A stretch of 64,000 nucleotides of DNA from JAXMCK01 sp046349395 (GTDB taxonomy: Bacteria; Pseudomonadota; Alphaproteobacteria; Geminicoccales; Geminicoccaceae): assembly GCA_046349395.1 (NCBI GenBank), contig JAXMCK010000006.1, forward strand, positions 827,070 through 891,069, written 5' to 3'. Position 1 is the first letter of the stretch, and each line of letters opens with the position of its first letter. The position numbers and the translations under genes are program-made. The notes under the pieces are model-generated. The model saw only the letters and a list, made by a program, of their open reading frames with translations, made no database searches and had not been told where the DNA came from. This document shows positions 43,945 through 52,457 of this stretch, piece by piece.

Positions 43945-44703
43945 ATGTCCGCAAAGCCCCGTGTGGCGCTCTTCGTGACCTGTCTCGTCGACCTTTTCCG
44001 TCCGTCGGTCGGCTTCGCGGCCGTCAAGCTGCTGGAGGACGCCGGTTGCGACGTCTTCGTGCCGGCGGCCCAGACCTGCTGCGGCCAGCCGGCATTCAAC
44101 TCGGGCGATCGCGCCACCGCCACCGATCTAGCCCGGCAGGTGGTCCGCGCCTTCGCGGGCTACGACTATGTCGTGGCCCCGTCCGGCTCCTGTGCGGGCA
44201 TGCTGAGCCACAACCTGCCGGAACTGCTCGAAGCGGACCCGCTGGCCGCCGAGGCGAAGGCGCTGGCGGGTCGGTGCCACGAGCTTGTCAGCTTCCTCGT
44301 CGACGTCTGCGGCATGGATCGCGTCGCCGTGACCCACGCCGCCAAGGTGACCTACCACGACAGCTGTGCCGGCCTGCGCGAGATGGGTGTGAAGCGCCAG
44401 CCCCGGAAGCTGCTCGCGACGGTCGACGGCCTGGAACTGACCGAACTGGAGGAGGCCGAGGTGTGCTGCGGCTTCGGCGGCACCTTCTGCGTCAAGTATC
44501 CGGAGATCTCGACCGTCATGGTCTCGAAGAAGTGCGCCGCGATCGAGGCAACGGGTGCCGACACGCTGCTCGCCGGCGACATGGGATGCCTGATGAACAT
44601 GGCAGGGCGGCTGAAGCGGCTGGGTTCGCCCGTGAAGGTGCGGCACGTGGCGGAGATCCTTGCCGGCGAGACCTCGGCACCGCCGATCGGCGAGCCTGGC
44701 TGA
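43945..44703 (+). CDS. lutA: LutA-type (Fe-S) lactate utilisation protein, CCG-domain
   Basis: 252 residues from the ATG at 43945. Two cysteine-rich CCG domains are seen: VPAAQTCCGQPAFNSG and VCCGFGGTFCVKYPE, with SGSCAGMLSH and HDSCAGLREMG supplying further cysteines. LutA/YkgE acts with LutB and LutC to oxidise L-lactate to pyruvate via iron-sulfur centres. It is the first gene of lutABC, 13 bases ahead of lutB. Confidence 0.93.
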   Translation: MSAKPRVALFVTCLVDLFRPSVGFAAVKLLEDAGCDVFVPAAQTCCGQPAFNSGDRATATDLARQVVRAFAGYDYVVAPSGSCAGMLSHNLPELLEADPLAAEAKALAGRCHELVSFLVDVCGMDRVAVTHAAKVTYHDSCAGLREMGVKRQPRKLLATVDGLELTELEEAEVCCGFGGTFCVKYPEISTVMVSKKCAAIEATGADTLLAGDMGCLMNMAGRLKRLGSPVKVRHVAEILAGETSAPPIGEPG

Positions 44704-44716
44704 GGGAGGGCGTGAG

Positions 44717-46129
44717 ATGAACGTTTCTTCGCTCGCCTTCCGCGAGCACGCCGCCGAGGCGATCCACAACCCGAACCTCCAGTCCGCACTGGCCAAGATC
44801 AAGCCCGGCTGGGTGGCCGGCCGGGCCAGGGCGGCGGAGCGCCTGCCCGAGTTCGAGGCGCTGCGCGACCAGGGCCGTGACATCAAGAATCACGCCCTCG
44901 AGAATCTCGACCTCTACCTCGAAGCATTCGAGGCCAAGGTGCTGGAGCGGGGCGGCAAGGTCCATTGGGCCCGCGACGCCGCCGAGGCGCGCCAGATCGT
45001 GCTGGAGATCTGCAAGGCGCGGGGTGCCCGCACGGTCACCAAGTCGAAGAGCATGATCACCGAGGAGATCGGGCTCAACGACTGGCTGGAGGCCAACGGC
45101 GTCACGCCGGTCGAGACGGACCTCGGCGAGTACATCCTGCAGATCGCCCATCAGCCGCCGAGCCATCTCGTCGGGCCGGTTGTGCACATGACCAAGGACG
45201 AGATCTCCGATCTCTTCCTGGAGCATCACGGCGGCCCGCGGCTGGAGGAGCCGGCCGCGATGGTGGCGCAGGCCCGCGCCATCCTCCGCCAGAAATACCT
45301 CGCGGCCGACATCGGCATCACGGGGGCCAACTTCCTGGTCGCCGAGACCGGATCGGCGATCACCGTCACCAACGAGGGCAATGCCGAGCTGACCCAGGGC
45401 TTGCCCCGGGCCCACATCGCCATCGCCAGCATCGAGAAGTGCATCCCCACGATGGAGGACGCATTCACCCTGCTGCGTCTGCTCGCCCGCTCCGCGACGG
45501 GCCAGGAGTTCTCGGCGTACACGACGGTGATGACCGGCCCGAAGCGGCCGGGCGACCTCGACGGTCCGGACGAGTTTCACGTCGTCCTGCTCGACAATGG
45601 CCGGACCAAGATGCTGGGCACGGCCTTCCAGGAGATGCTGCGCTGCATCCGCTGCGGTGCGTGCATGAACCACTGCCCCGTCTACACGGCGGCCGGCGGC
45701 CACGCCTATGGCTGGGTCTATGTCGGACCGATGGGCTCGGTGCTGACCCCGCAGTTCGTCGGCATCGAGAACGCCTATCCTCTGCCGAACGCGTCCACCT
45801 TCTGCGGCAAGTGCCAGGAGGTCTGTCCGGTCCGCATTCCGCTGCCGAAGCTGATGCGCTTCTGGCGCGAGGAGCAGTTCAAAAAGCAGCTGACACCCCC
45901 CACCGCCCGCTACGGTCTGGACGTCTGGGGCTTCTTCGCGCGGCGTCCCTGGCTCTATCGCCGTGCGACAGGCCTCGCCGTCCGCGCACTACGCATGCTG
46001 GCCGGCGGTAAGGGCAGGCTCGCCTCCCTGCCGATGGGGAAGGGCTGGACCGACACCCGCGACTTTCCCGCACCGCAGGGCCGCACCTTCATGGCCGAAT
46101 GGCGGGCACGGGGCGGCCGCACCGCATGA
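44717..46129 (+). CDS. lutB: LutB-type iron-sulfur lactate utilisation protein
   Basis: 470 residues from the ATG at 44717, behind GGGAGGG. It has an LUD domain (KSKSMITEEIGLNDWLEANG) followed by two ferredoxin-type [4Fe-4S] clusters, CIRCGACMNHCPVY and CGKCQEVCPV, and a C-terminal DUF3390-like region. It passes electrons from lactate oxidation, probably to the respiratory chain. Its end overlaps the lutC start as ATGA. Confidence 0.95.
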   Translation: MNVSSLAFREHAAEAIHNPNLQSALAKIKPGWVAGRARAAERLPEFEALRDQGRDIKNHALENLDLYLEAFEAKVLERGGKVHWARDAAEARQIVLEICKARGARTVTKSKSMITEEIGLNDWLEANGVTPVETDLGEYILQIAHQPPSHLVGPVVHMTKDEISDLFLEHHGGPRLEEPAAMVAQARAILRQKYLAADIGITGANFLVAETGSAITVTNEGNAELTQGLPRAHIAIASIEKCIPTMEDAFTLLRLLARSATGQEFSAYTTVMTGPKRPGDLDGPDEFHVVLLDNGRTKMLGTAFQEMLRCIRCGACMNHCPVYTAAGGHAYGWVYVGPMGSVLTPQFVGIENAYPLPNASTFCGKCQEVCPVRIPLPKLMRFWREEQFKKQLTPPTARYGLDVWGFFARRPWLYRRATGLAVRALRMLAGGKGRLASLPMGKGWTDTRDFPAPQGRTFMAEWRARGGRTA

Positions 46130-46809
46130 GCACCGCCCGCGACGCCGTGCTCGGGCGCGTGCGCACCGCCCTCCAGCGTACGCCGGAAGCGCAGGTGGCG
46201 GCCGAGGATGCGGTCTCCCGGCGCCTTGGCGAGCACCCGTCCAACCTCGTGCCTGAGCGTGGGCGGCGCGACCGCGAAGGACAGGTCAGCCTGTTCACCG
46301 AGATGGCCTCGGCCGTGATGGCGGATGTCCGCCGCCTCGACGATCTCAGCGAGGTCCCGGCCGCCATCTCGCGTTACCTGCGCGACCACAACCTGCCCCA
46401 GAAGGTCGTGATGGCGCCGGAGCCGCTCCTCGACAGGGCCGGCTTCGACAGCCAGCCGCTGCTGCGGGTGCGCCGCGGCACCGCCGTGGACGAGGACGCC
46501 ACGGGTGTCACCGTCGCCGTCACCGCGGTGGCCGAGACGGGCACGCTGGTTCTGGCGTCGGCGCCCGAGCGGCCGACAATGCTCGCCTATCTGCCGCCGA
46601 CCTGTATCGTCGTCCTGCCGGCCGCTCGGATCGAGGGCACCTACGAGGATGCCTGGGGCCACATCCGCGGCCTGCCGGGCGGCGTGCCGCGTTCGGTCAA
46701 CTTCGTCACCGGCCCGTCGCGCACGGCCGACATCGCGCAGAAGCTGGAACTCGGCGCCCACGGGCCGATGCGGCTGCTGATCCTCATCGTCGACGGCAGC
46801 ACCTCCTGA
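46126..46809 (+). CDS. lutC: LutC/YkgG family lactate utilisation protein
   Basis: 227 residues, a free-standing LUD domain: VTVAVTAVAETGTLVLASAPERP and the PTCIVVLPAARIEGTYEDAW region, ending GAHGPMRLLILIVDG. It completes the lutABC operon. No LldP permease or LldR/LutR regulator is next to the operon in this window. Confidence 0.93.
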   Translation: MSTARDAVLGRVRTALQRTPEAQVAAEDAVSRRLGEHPSNLVPERGRRDREGQVSLFTEMASAVMADVRRLDDLSEVPAAISRYLRDHNLPQKVVMAPEPLLDRAGFDSQPLLRVRRGTAVDEDATGVTVAVTAVAETGTLVLASAPERPTMLAYLPPTCIVVLPAARIEGTYEDAWGHIRGLPGGVPRSVNFVTGPSRTADIAQKLELGAHGPMRLLILIVDGSTS

Positions 46810-46824
46810 CCGTTACCCAGAGCC

Positions 46825-47376
46825 ATGCGCCGGACAAGAAACCCGACCGCCGACGAGTTGCGGCTCTGGCATCACGTGGTGCGCGATGCGGTCCCGCTGC
46901 ATGACGGCGTCGAGCTGCCGCCCCCCGAGGCCGAGCCGCCGCGCGAAACGAACCCGACACCGCCGCCGGCACCGATCCGCATCGGGCCTGCATCGTCGAT
47001 CCAGCCGATCCGGCGACCGCCGGCCAGCGTCCGTCTGGATCCCCACCATCCGATCGATCTCGACCGACGTACCTGGCAGCGCCTGCGCCGGGGACTTTAC
47101 CCGATCGACTCGCGGCTCGACCTGCACGGCCTGACCCAGGTCGAGGCCCATGATCGGCTCGACAGCTTCCTCGCCGCCGCCCAGAGCCGCGGCAATCGCT
47201 GCGTGCTGGTCATCACCGGCCGCGGCGTCCGAACCGGCGGCACCCTGCGTGAGATGACACCACGCTGGCTCGACGTGCCGCCGAACCGTGCGCGCGTCAT
47301 CGCCTACGCGCAGGCGCAGCTGCATCATGGCGGCGAGGGAGCGATCTACGTCCTCCTGCGGAGGCCGCGCGGGTAG
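46825..47376 (+). CDS. Smr/MutS2-C domain protein
   Basis: 183 residues: a Pro-rich variable N-terminus, then a C-terminal Smr domain with the LDLHGLTQVEAHDRL motif (about residues 97-111) and VITGRGVRTGG. Smr domains are nucleases or RNA-binding modules; family members have recently been tied to rescue of collided ribosomes. In many alphaproteobacteria this gene directly follows mltA; here lutABC lies between them. Convergent with the second cyclase gene, 2 bases away. Confidence 0.9.
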   Translation: MRRTRNPTADELRLWHHVVRDAVPLHDGVELPPPEAEPPRETNPTPPPAPIRIGPASSIQPIRRPPASVRLDPHHPIDLDRRTWQRLRRGLYPIDSRLDLHGLTQVEAHDRLDSFLAAAQSRGNRCVLVITGRGVRTGGTLREMTPRWLDVPPNRARVIAYAQAQLHHGGEGAIYVLLRRPRG

Positions 47377-47378
47377 CC

Positions 47379-50300
47379 TCAGCGATCCTCGAGGGCGGCG
47401 TCGAGCCTTCGCGCCGCGTGCAGATTCCCCGTCGCATGCGCGTGCTCTGCCAAGCGCCTTAGCTCGTCGTCCTGGGCAGTCGACCTCTCGCCCCTGGCAT
47501 GGCGTGCCAGAGCCCGGCCGCGCGCGACGAAGAATCGGCTCCAGGGGGTGGGCTCGCGCGTCGCATAGGCCTCGAGTGCGTGTACCTGCCGCTCGACGCC
47601 GTCGGCATCGCCCCGCATCAGCGCCGCGTCGATCGCATCCCGCCTGAAGAAGAAATGGTTGTGGCTGATGCTGCCGGCGGCGAGCAGCGACTCGGCTTCC
47701 TGCAGTGTCGCTTCCTGCTCCTTCCGATCGTCGCTCACCCGGAGCAGCAGGCCGAGAAAGCACGGCCCCATGTAGAAGAAGCCGGTCTCGCGCGCGATCG
47801 CGATGGCCACGCGGACCCGTTCGAGGGCGCGGTCCCGATGGCCTTGGACGAGATCGATCTCACCGTGGAAGACCAGGGCTTCGGCCTCGAACCGCCTGGC
47901 ACCGACCTGCCGTGCCAGTTCCAGCGCGCGGTCCATCGCTGCCCGCGCACGCTCGCAGTCCAGCTGCGCGATGGCACCGAAGAAGGCGCCATGATGCGCC
48001 ACCATCTCGGCCCGGGGCTGCCCGACCCGGCGTGCCGCGGTTACCGCCTGTTCGGCCAGTCCGGACACCTCCGCGAACTCCTCGTCGAAGAGGCGCGTGA
48101 TGGCGAGCATGGGGAGATTGGCGATCTCCACCCGGCCGAGGCCGACGCGACGTGCCAAGTCGACCGTGGCGGCGAAGGCACCTGCCGCCGTCCGCATCTT
48201 TCCGGCGGCATAGGCACCGTCGCCCAGGCCGCCGAAAGCGGCCGCCTCCAGCAGCGGGTCGCCCAGCGCCTGGGCAAGATCGAGCGAGCGCTGGTGCTCG
48301 GCAAGGCATCCCTCCACGTCGCCCGTGGGGAACAGCAGGTTGCCGCGCAGATGGTGGATGCGGGCCAGCTCGCGCCGCTCGTCGGTGCGGGTCGCGAAAG
48401 CCTGAGCCCGATCCAGCTCGGCGAACGCGTCCGGCAGCCGGTCGGTCAGTCGAGCGACCGCGGCCCGACCGCGATGCGCACGGCTGAGCTCGGGATCCGA
48501 CGCTGCCTCGCCCAGCACCTGTGCGAAAAGCGGCTCGGCCTCCTGCGGCCGGCCGAGCTCGACCAGGAGTTCGGCAGCCAGCAGCGAAAGGCCGCGGCGC
48601 GTCTCGTCAGCGGCCTGAAGTGCCAGACCGCGCCTGCAATGGGTCAGCGCCTCGCTCGCTTCGTGGCGTCGAGCCTCCTCGGTGGCGAGCGCGAGCCATG
48701 CCGCTGCCGCACCCGGTTCGCCGGCCAGCTCCAGATGTTCCGCGTGCAGGACGGTGTCGCGCGCTCGGTACCAATCGGCAGCGCGGCGGTGCAGATCGCG
48801 GCGCTGCGGACGCAGCAGGGAGGCGAGCACCGCGTCACGGACCAGCGCATGGGCGAAGACCAGCTCGTCTCCCGCCTGCCGGGCGAGCCCGCAACCCACG
48901 ATCCCGGTCGGCGCATAGGCGGCCTCGCCGGTCAGATGGGTCACCGCATCGAGATGGAAGCGCTGACCCAGCACGGCCGCCGCTCGGAGTGCCCGCCGAT
49001 CGGGAGGCGGCAGTGCATCCACCCGGGCCTGCACCACCGACTGCAGCGTGCCCGGCAGGCGCAGGTCGCTCTCGTAGCGGTGCCGAACGAGCTGCTCGAC
49101 GAAGAGGGGATTGCCGTCGCCGAGGCGCATCGCCGCTTCAGCGATCGCGGATGTCGCCCCCATCACCGAGGCCATTTCCTCCGTCTCGGCCCGGGTCAGC
49201 GGCGCCAGGTCGAGCGTGAGCAGGGGCGCGCCGCGGATGCTCGCTCGCCACACGGTGTCCAGCGGATCACCCTCGATCCGGCTCGTGAGGACGAGCACGG
49301 CCGGCATCTCGACGACGGCGCTGGCGAGGGCCGCCAGTAGACTCAGATCGTCCGGGCGGGCCCAGTGGACGTCCTCGACCGCGATCAGCATCGGGTCCGT
49401 CAGGGCCGCATCCCGCAGCAGCCGCAGCATGAGCTCGGATCGGCGCTGCTTGCGGACGGCTTCGCTCATCGCATCCAGCAGTGTCCGCTGGCCCGGATCG
49501 AGTTGCTCGCCCGCGAGATCCAGGATGATCGACCGCTCTGCCGGTTCGATGGCAGCGGATCCGTCGCCGGTGTCGGCGCGAAGGTCCCTCGCCAACGCCC
49601 GGATGGCATCCCGGCCGGCACCTTCGCCGAAGTCGGTGATCGCGACGCGGTGGATACGGACACCCAACTCGTCGGCGAGCCGTATGGCCTCGTCGACGAT
49701 TCGAGTCTTCCCGATGCCCGGCTCGCCCCGGATATGGACCAGAGACCCTGTCCCCGACGACCGGCAGCGGGCGATCTCCCGGCCGAGAAGCTCCAGCTCG
49801 CGGGCCCGACCGACGAAGACGGGAGCCCTGGCGATGCGCACCGGCGAGCCCAGCCGCCAGTTCTCGACGGGCGTCGCATAGCCCGAGAGCGTCAGCGCCG
49901 GTCCGGCCATCAGCTCGAAGTGGCCGTCCAGGGCCAGGGCAAGGGCCGAGTCGAGCAGCACCTCTCCCGGCGCCGACGCATCGGCCAGCCGCGCCGCCCG
50001 GTTCACGGCATCGCCGGTGACCGTATAGGCGCGATGGTCCGTCCCGCCCGTAGCCGCAGCGACCACCGGACCGGCTGCGAGGCCGATATGGGTCTCCGCG
50101 GTCGTTCCGTCCGGCCAGCGGATCGCTGCGGTCGCAGCCACGATCGCGGCGGCGGCCCGGCCCGCGCGCACGGGATCGTCGGCGCGCCCGACCGGAGCGC
50201 CGAAGATCGCCATGACGCAGTCGCCGATATGCTTGTCGACATGGCCCCGATGCTCGACGACGAGCCGGTCGGTGGCCGTCAGGAACTGCTCGAGGACGCC

Positions 50301-50567
50301 GTGGACGTCCTCGGCATCGTGCATCTGCAGGCGGCGCGTGTAGCCGACGAGATCGGCGAACAGGACGACGACCTCACGCAGCTCGGCTTCGGGCTCCGCT
50401 GCCGGCGCGAAGGGTGGCGCCAGCCGGGCCCCGCAGCCACCGCAGTATTTGGCACTCGGCTCGTTGCTCCAGCCGCAGGCGACGCACAAATGCGGCAACG
50501 GCTTCCCGCAATCGGCGCAGAAGCGCCGACCCGCCGCATTTTCCGTACCGCATCCGCCGCACCGCAC
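47379..50567 (-). CDS. zinc ribbon - class III adenylate/guanylate cyclase - AAA ATPase - TPR signalling protein
   Basis: 1062 residues from the GTG at 50567. The N-terminus carries two zinc ribbons (Cys3, 6, 17, 20 and Cys28, 31, 42, 45). The cyclase domain (about 63-235) keeps metal-binding Asp72 and Asp116, with Asn189 and Arg193 for the transition state. Walker A is GEPGIGKT (281-288), followed by an ATPase domain and a long TPR/HEAT-like helical half. It is a paralogue in layout of the SAM-containing protein at 2729-6040. Such proteins are often called STAND-like; the ligand and output are unknown. Confidence 0.88.
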   Translation of the reverse strand: MRCGGCGTENAAGRRFCADCGKPLPHLCVACGWSNEPSAKYCGGCGARLAPPFAPAAEPEAELREVVVLFADLVGYTRRLQMHDAEDVHGVLEQFLTATDRLVVEHRGHVDKHIGDCVMAIFGAPVGRADDPVRAGRAAAAIVAATAAIRWPDGTTAETHIGLAAGPVVAAATGGTDHRAYTVTGDAVNRAARLADASAPGEVLLDSALALALDGHFELMAGPALTLSGYATPVENWRLGSPVRIARAPVFVGRARELELLGREIARCRSSGTGSLVHIRGEPGIGKTRIVDEAIRLADELGVRIHRVAITDFGEGAGRDAIRALARDLRADTGDGSAAIEPAERSIILDLAGEQLDPGQRTLLDAMSEAVRKQRRSELMLRLLRDAALTDPMLIAVEDVHWARPDDLSLLAALASAVVEMPAVLVLTSRIEGDPLDTVWRASIRGAPLLTLDLAPLTRAETEEMASVMGATSAIAEAAMRLGDGNPLFVEQLVRHRYESDLRLPGTLQSVVQARVDALPPPDRRALRAAAVLGQRFHLDAVTHLTGEAAYAPTGIVGCGLARQAGDELVFAHALVRDAVLASLLRPQRRDLHRRAADWYRARDTVLHAEHLELAGEPGAAAAWLALATEEARRHEASEALTHCRRGLALQAADETRRGLSLLAAELLVELGRPQEAEPLFAQVLGEAASDPELSRAHRGRAAVARLTDRLPDAFAELDRAQAFATRTDERRELARIHHLRGNLLFPTGDVEGCLAEHQRSLDLAQALGDPLLEAAAFGGLGDGAYAAGKMRTAAGAFAATVDLARRVGLGRVEIANLPMLAITRLFDEEFAEVSGLAEQAVTAARRVGQPRAEMVAHHGAFFGAIAQLDCERARAAMDRALELARQVGARRFEAEALVFHGEIDLVQGHRDRALERVRVAIAIARETGFFYMGPCFLGLLLRVSDDRKEQEATLQEAESLLAAGSISHNHFFFRRDAIDAALMRGDADGVERQVHALEAYATREPTPWSRFFVARGRALARHARGERSTAQDDELRRLAEHAHATGNLHAARRLDAALEDR

Positions 50568-50641
50568 CGGCAGACGGCCCCCGCTGTTGGTCTGCCGGTT
50601 ACGATAACACGAAATTTACAGCGATGCGCGGTGCTCCGCCC

Positions 50642-51151
50642 TCAGCCGACGCCGTTGGCCTTGAACCAGGCGAGCGCCCTGGCCCAGCCGTCCTTGGCCG
50701 GACCCTCGCGGTAGCTGTCCCGGTAGTCGGCGTGGAAGGCGTGCGGCGTGTCGGGGTAGACGACGAACTCGAACTTCTTCCCGGCCGTGGTGAGCGCTTC
50801 CTTCATCTGCTCGATCGTGGCGACCGGAATGCCCTGGTCCGCCCCGCCGTAAAGACCCAGCACGGGGGCGTTCATCTGCGCCGCGAGGTCGATCGGGTTC
50901 TGCGGCATCAGCGGGTTGGGCTGGCCGACGAGACGACCGTACCAAGCGACGCCCGCCTTCAGGTTCGGGTTGTGGGCGGCGTAGAGCCAGACGATCCGGC
51001 CGCCCCAGCAGAAGCCGGTGATGCCCAGCGCCGCCGTGTCGGCCTTCCCGGTCGTCTTCGCCCAGGCGACCGTCGCGTCGAGGTCGCTCATGACCTGCGC
51101 ATCGGGGACCTTCGACACGACATCGCTGATGATCTGCTGGATGTCCTTCAT
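50642..51151 (-). CDS. dienelactone hydrolase, C-terminal part (after frameshift)
   Basis: 169 residues from the ATG at 51151 (MKDIQQIISDVVSKVPDAQVM). This half contains the nucleophile Cys in GITGFCWGGRI, the Asp in LYGGADQGIP and the His in DTPHAFHADY, three members of the catalytic set. The N-terminal half with the Glu of QEIFG lies in another frame (51148-51513). The ATG overlaps that part's stop as ATGA, so translation could restart here. It is either a frameshifted gene, a sequencing slip, or two coupled chains. Confidence 0.75.
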   Translation of the reverse strand: MKDIQQIISDVVSKVPDAQVMSDLDATVAWAKTTGKADTAALGITGFCWGGRIVWLYAAHNPNLKAGVAWYGRLVGQPNPLMPQNPIDLAAQMNAPVLGLYGGADQGIPVATIEQMKEALTTAGKKFEFVVYPDTPHAFHADYRDSYREGPAKDGWARALAWFKANGVG

Positions 51152-51513
51152 CTCGAGACGTCGCCCTGCCGCGCGTAGAGTTCCGGCGCCACGGCGAAGT
51201 AGCCGGCCTTGGCGAAGCGGCGACAGATGTCGCGGATATGCTCGTGGACGCCGAAGATCTCCTGCACGACGAGGATCGTCGGGTGCTGACCATCCCCGGC
51301 CGGACAGGCCCAGTAGGCCGGCATCTCGCCGTCGCCGACGGGCACCTTCGCCTCGCCCGTGTCGAGCCCGGTGGTGTCGGTGGTGATCGTGGCGGCGGTG
51401 ACCGGCGAGACCGCCAGAGCGAAGCCCGCGGCGAGGGTGGTGACGGCGAAGACCCGCCGGCTCACGTCGGGAGTGCCCAACAGGCTTCGGATGTCGTCGG
51501 TGAATGCGTGCAC
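51148..51513 (-). CDS. dienelactone hydrolase, N-terminal part with Tat-like signal
   Basis: 121 residues from the GTG at 51513, which is preceded by GGGAGG seven bases upstream and so decides the start. A twin-arginine signal (VSRRVFAVTTLAAGFALAV) leads into the hydrolase domain up to ILVVQEIFGVHEHIRDICRRF and VAPELYARQGDVSR, then TGA. The family continues here with sequence like SKxxDIxxI, which appears in the next frame from 51151. One base missing near 51152 would explain the break. Confidence 0.75.
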   Translation of the reverse strand: MHAFTDDIRSLLGTPDVSRRVFAVTTLAAGFALAVSPVTAATITTDTTGLDTGEAKVPVGDGEMPAYWACPAGDGQHPTILVVQEIFGVHEHIRDICRRFAKAGYFAVAPELYARQGDVSR

Positions 51514-51596
51514 GGCATGACCTCCCACATGATACCAGCACCCGTCATGCCCCGGTCGCGAGCCGGAGGGCTACCCGGAAGGAGATCACAGACGCG

Positions 51597-52100
51597 TCAG
51601 GACATCGCCCGCAGCGCGTCTTCCAGGATCACGGCGGCGGCGAGGTGATCGACCGGTTCGCCAGGTTTAGCTGCCACACGCCCTTCTTCGATCGCCGCCT
51701 CGACGGCGAAGCTCGTCAGCCGCTCGTCCTGAAGGAGAACCGGTAGCCCGAAATGCTCGACGAGGATGCGGGCGAAGCCGCGGATCGCCTCGTCCTGGTC
51801 GTGCAGCGTGCCGTCCATGTTGACCGGATGGCCGAGCACGAACCCGCCCACGCGACGCTGTCGGACGATCTCGCCGAGCCGGCGCAGATCCGACCCTCGT
51901 CCCTTTCGCTCGACGGTCAGGAGAGGGGTGACGAGCCGCCGCTCGGCATCGCAGCCGGCCACGCCGATCCGTTTGCGGCTCACGTCCAGAGCCAGGAGGG
52001 TCGTTCCCGCGGGGACCGCAGCGGCAAATGCGGATGGATCTTGGGTGATCAGGTCTGCCGAACTGTGCTGCGGCGGGGCTCGGTTGTCATTCCGGGACAA
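51597..52100 (-). CDS. ruvX: Holliday junction resolvase-like protein RuvX/YqgF
   Basis: 167 residues from a TTG at 52100; no ATG or GTG is available near. The RNase H-like core has LLALDVSRKRIGVAGCD, FVLGHPVNMDGT, LLQDERLTSFAVE and PVDHLAAAVILEDAL, with the conserved Asp of the first strand. YqgF proteins take part in 16S rRNA 5'-end processing and have been proposed as junction resolvases. It is divergent from gatC, with 69 bases between. Confidence 0.92.
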   Translation of the reverse strand: MSRNDNRAPPQHSSADLITQDPSAFAAAVPAGTTLLALDVSRKRIGVAGCDAERRLVTPLLTVERKGRGSDLRRLGEIVRQRRVGGFVLGHPVNMDGTLHDQDEAIRGFARILVEHFGLPVLLQDERLTSFAVEAAIEEGRVAAKPGEPVDHLAAAVILEDALRAMS

Positions 52101-52169
52101 GCCGTGTAGCCTTTTCCCATCTTTGCGGGCCCCGATTCCGGCCCGTGCCGCACGCGAGGCTCATCGCAT

Positions 52170-52457
52170 ATGTCGCTCGACAAGGCCACGGTGGCGCGCA
52201 TCGCCATGCTCGCACGCATCGAGGTGCCCAAGGACCAGCTCGAACCCCTGGCGCAGGAACTCTCCGGCATCCTTGGCTGGATCGAGCAGCTTGCCGAGGT
52301 GGACACCAGTGCCGTCGAGCCGCTGCGCTCGGTGATGCCGATCACGACACCCTGGCGGGCGGACGCCGTGAGCGACGGTGCCCGGCGCGACGACGTGCTG
52401 GCCAATGCGCCGTCGCGTCAGGACGGCTACTTCGTCGTGCCGAAGGTGGTCGAATGA
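52170..52457 (+). CDS. gatC: Asp-tRNA(Asn)/Glu-tRNA(Gln) amidotransferase subunit C
   Basis: 95 residues: MSLDKATVARIAMLARIEV, the ELSGILGWIEQLAEVDTS helix and PLRSVMPITTPWRAD, ending YFVVPKVVE. GatC wraps around GatA and helps its folding. Its stop overlaps the gatA start (ATGA). The set allows misacylated Glu-tRNA-Gln and/or Asp-tRNA-Asn to be corrected, replacing a missing glutaminyl- or asparaginyl-tRNA synthetase. Confidence 0.97.
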   Translation: MSLDKATVARIAMLARIEVPKDQLEPLAQELSGILGWIEQLAEVDTSAVEPLRSVMPITTPWRADAVSDGARRDDVLANAPSRQDGYFVVPKVVE

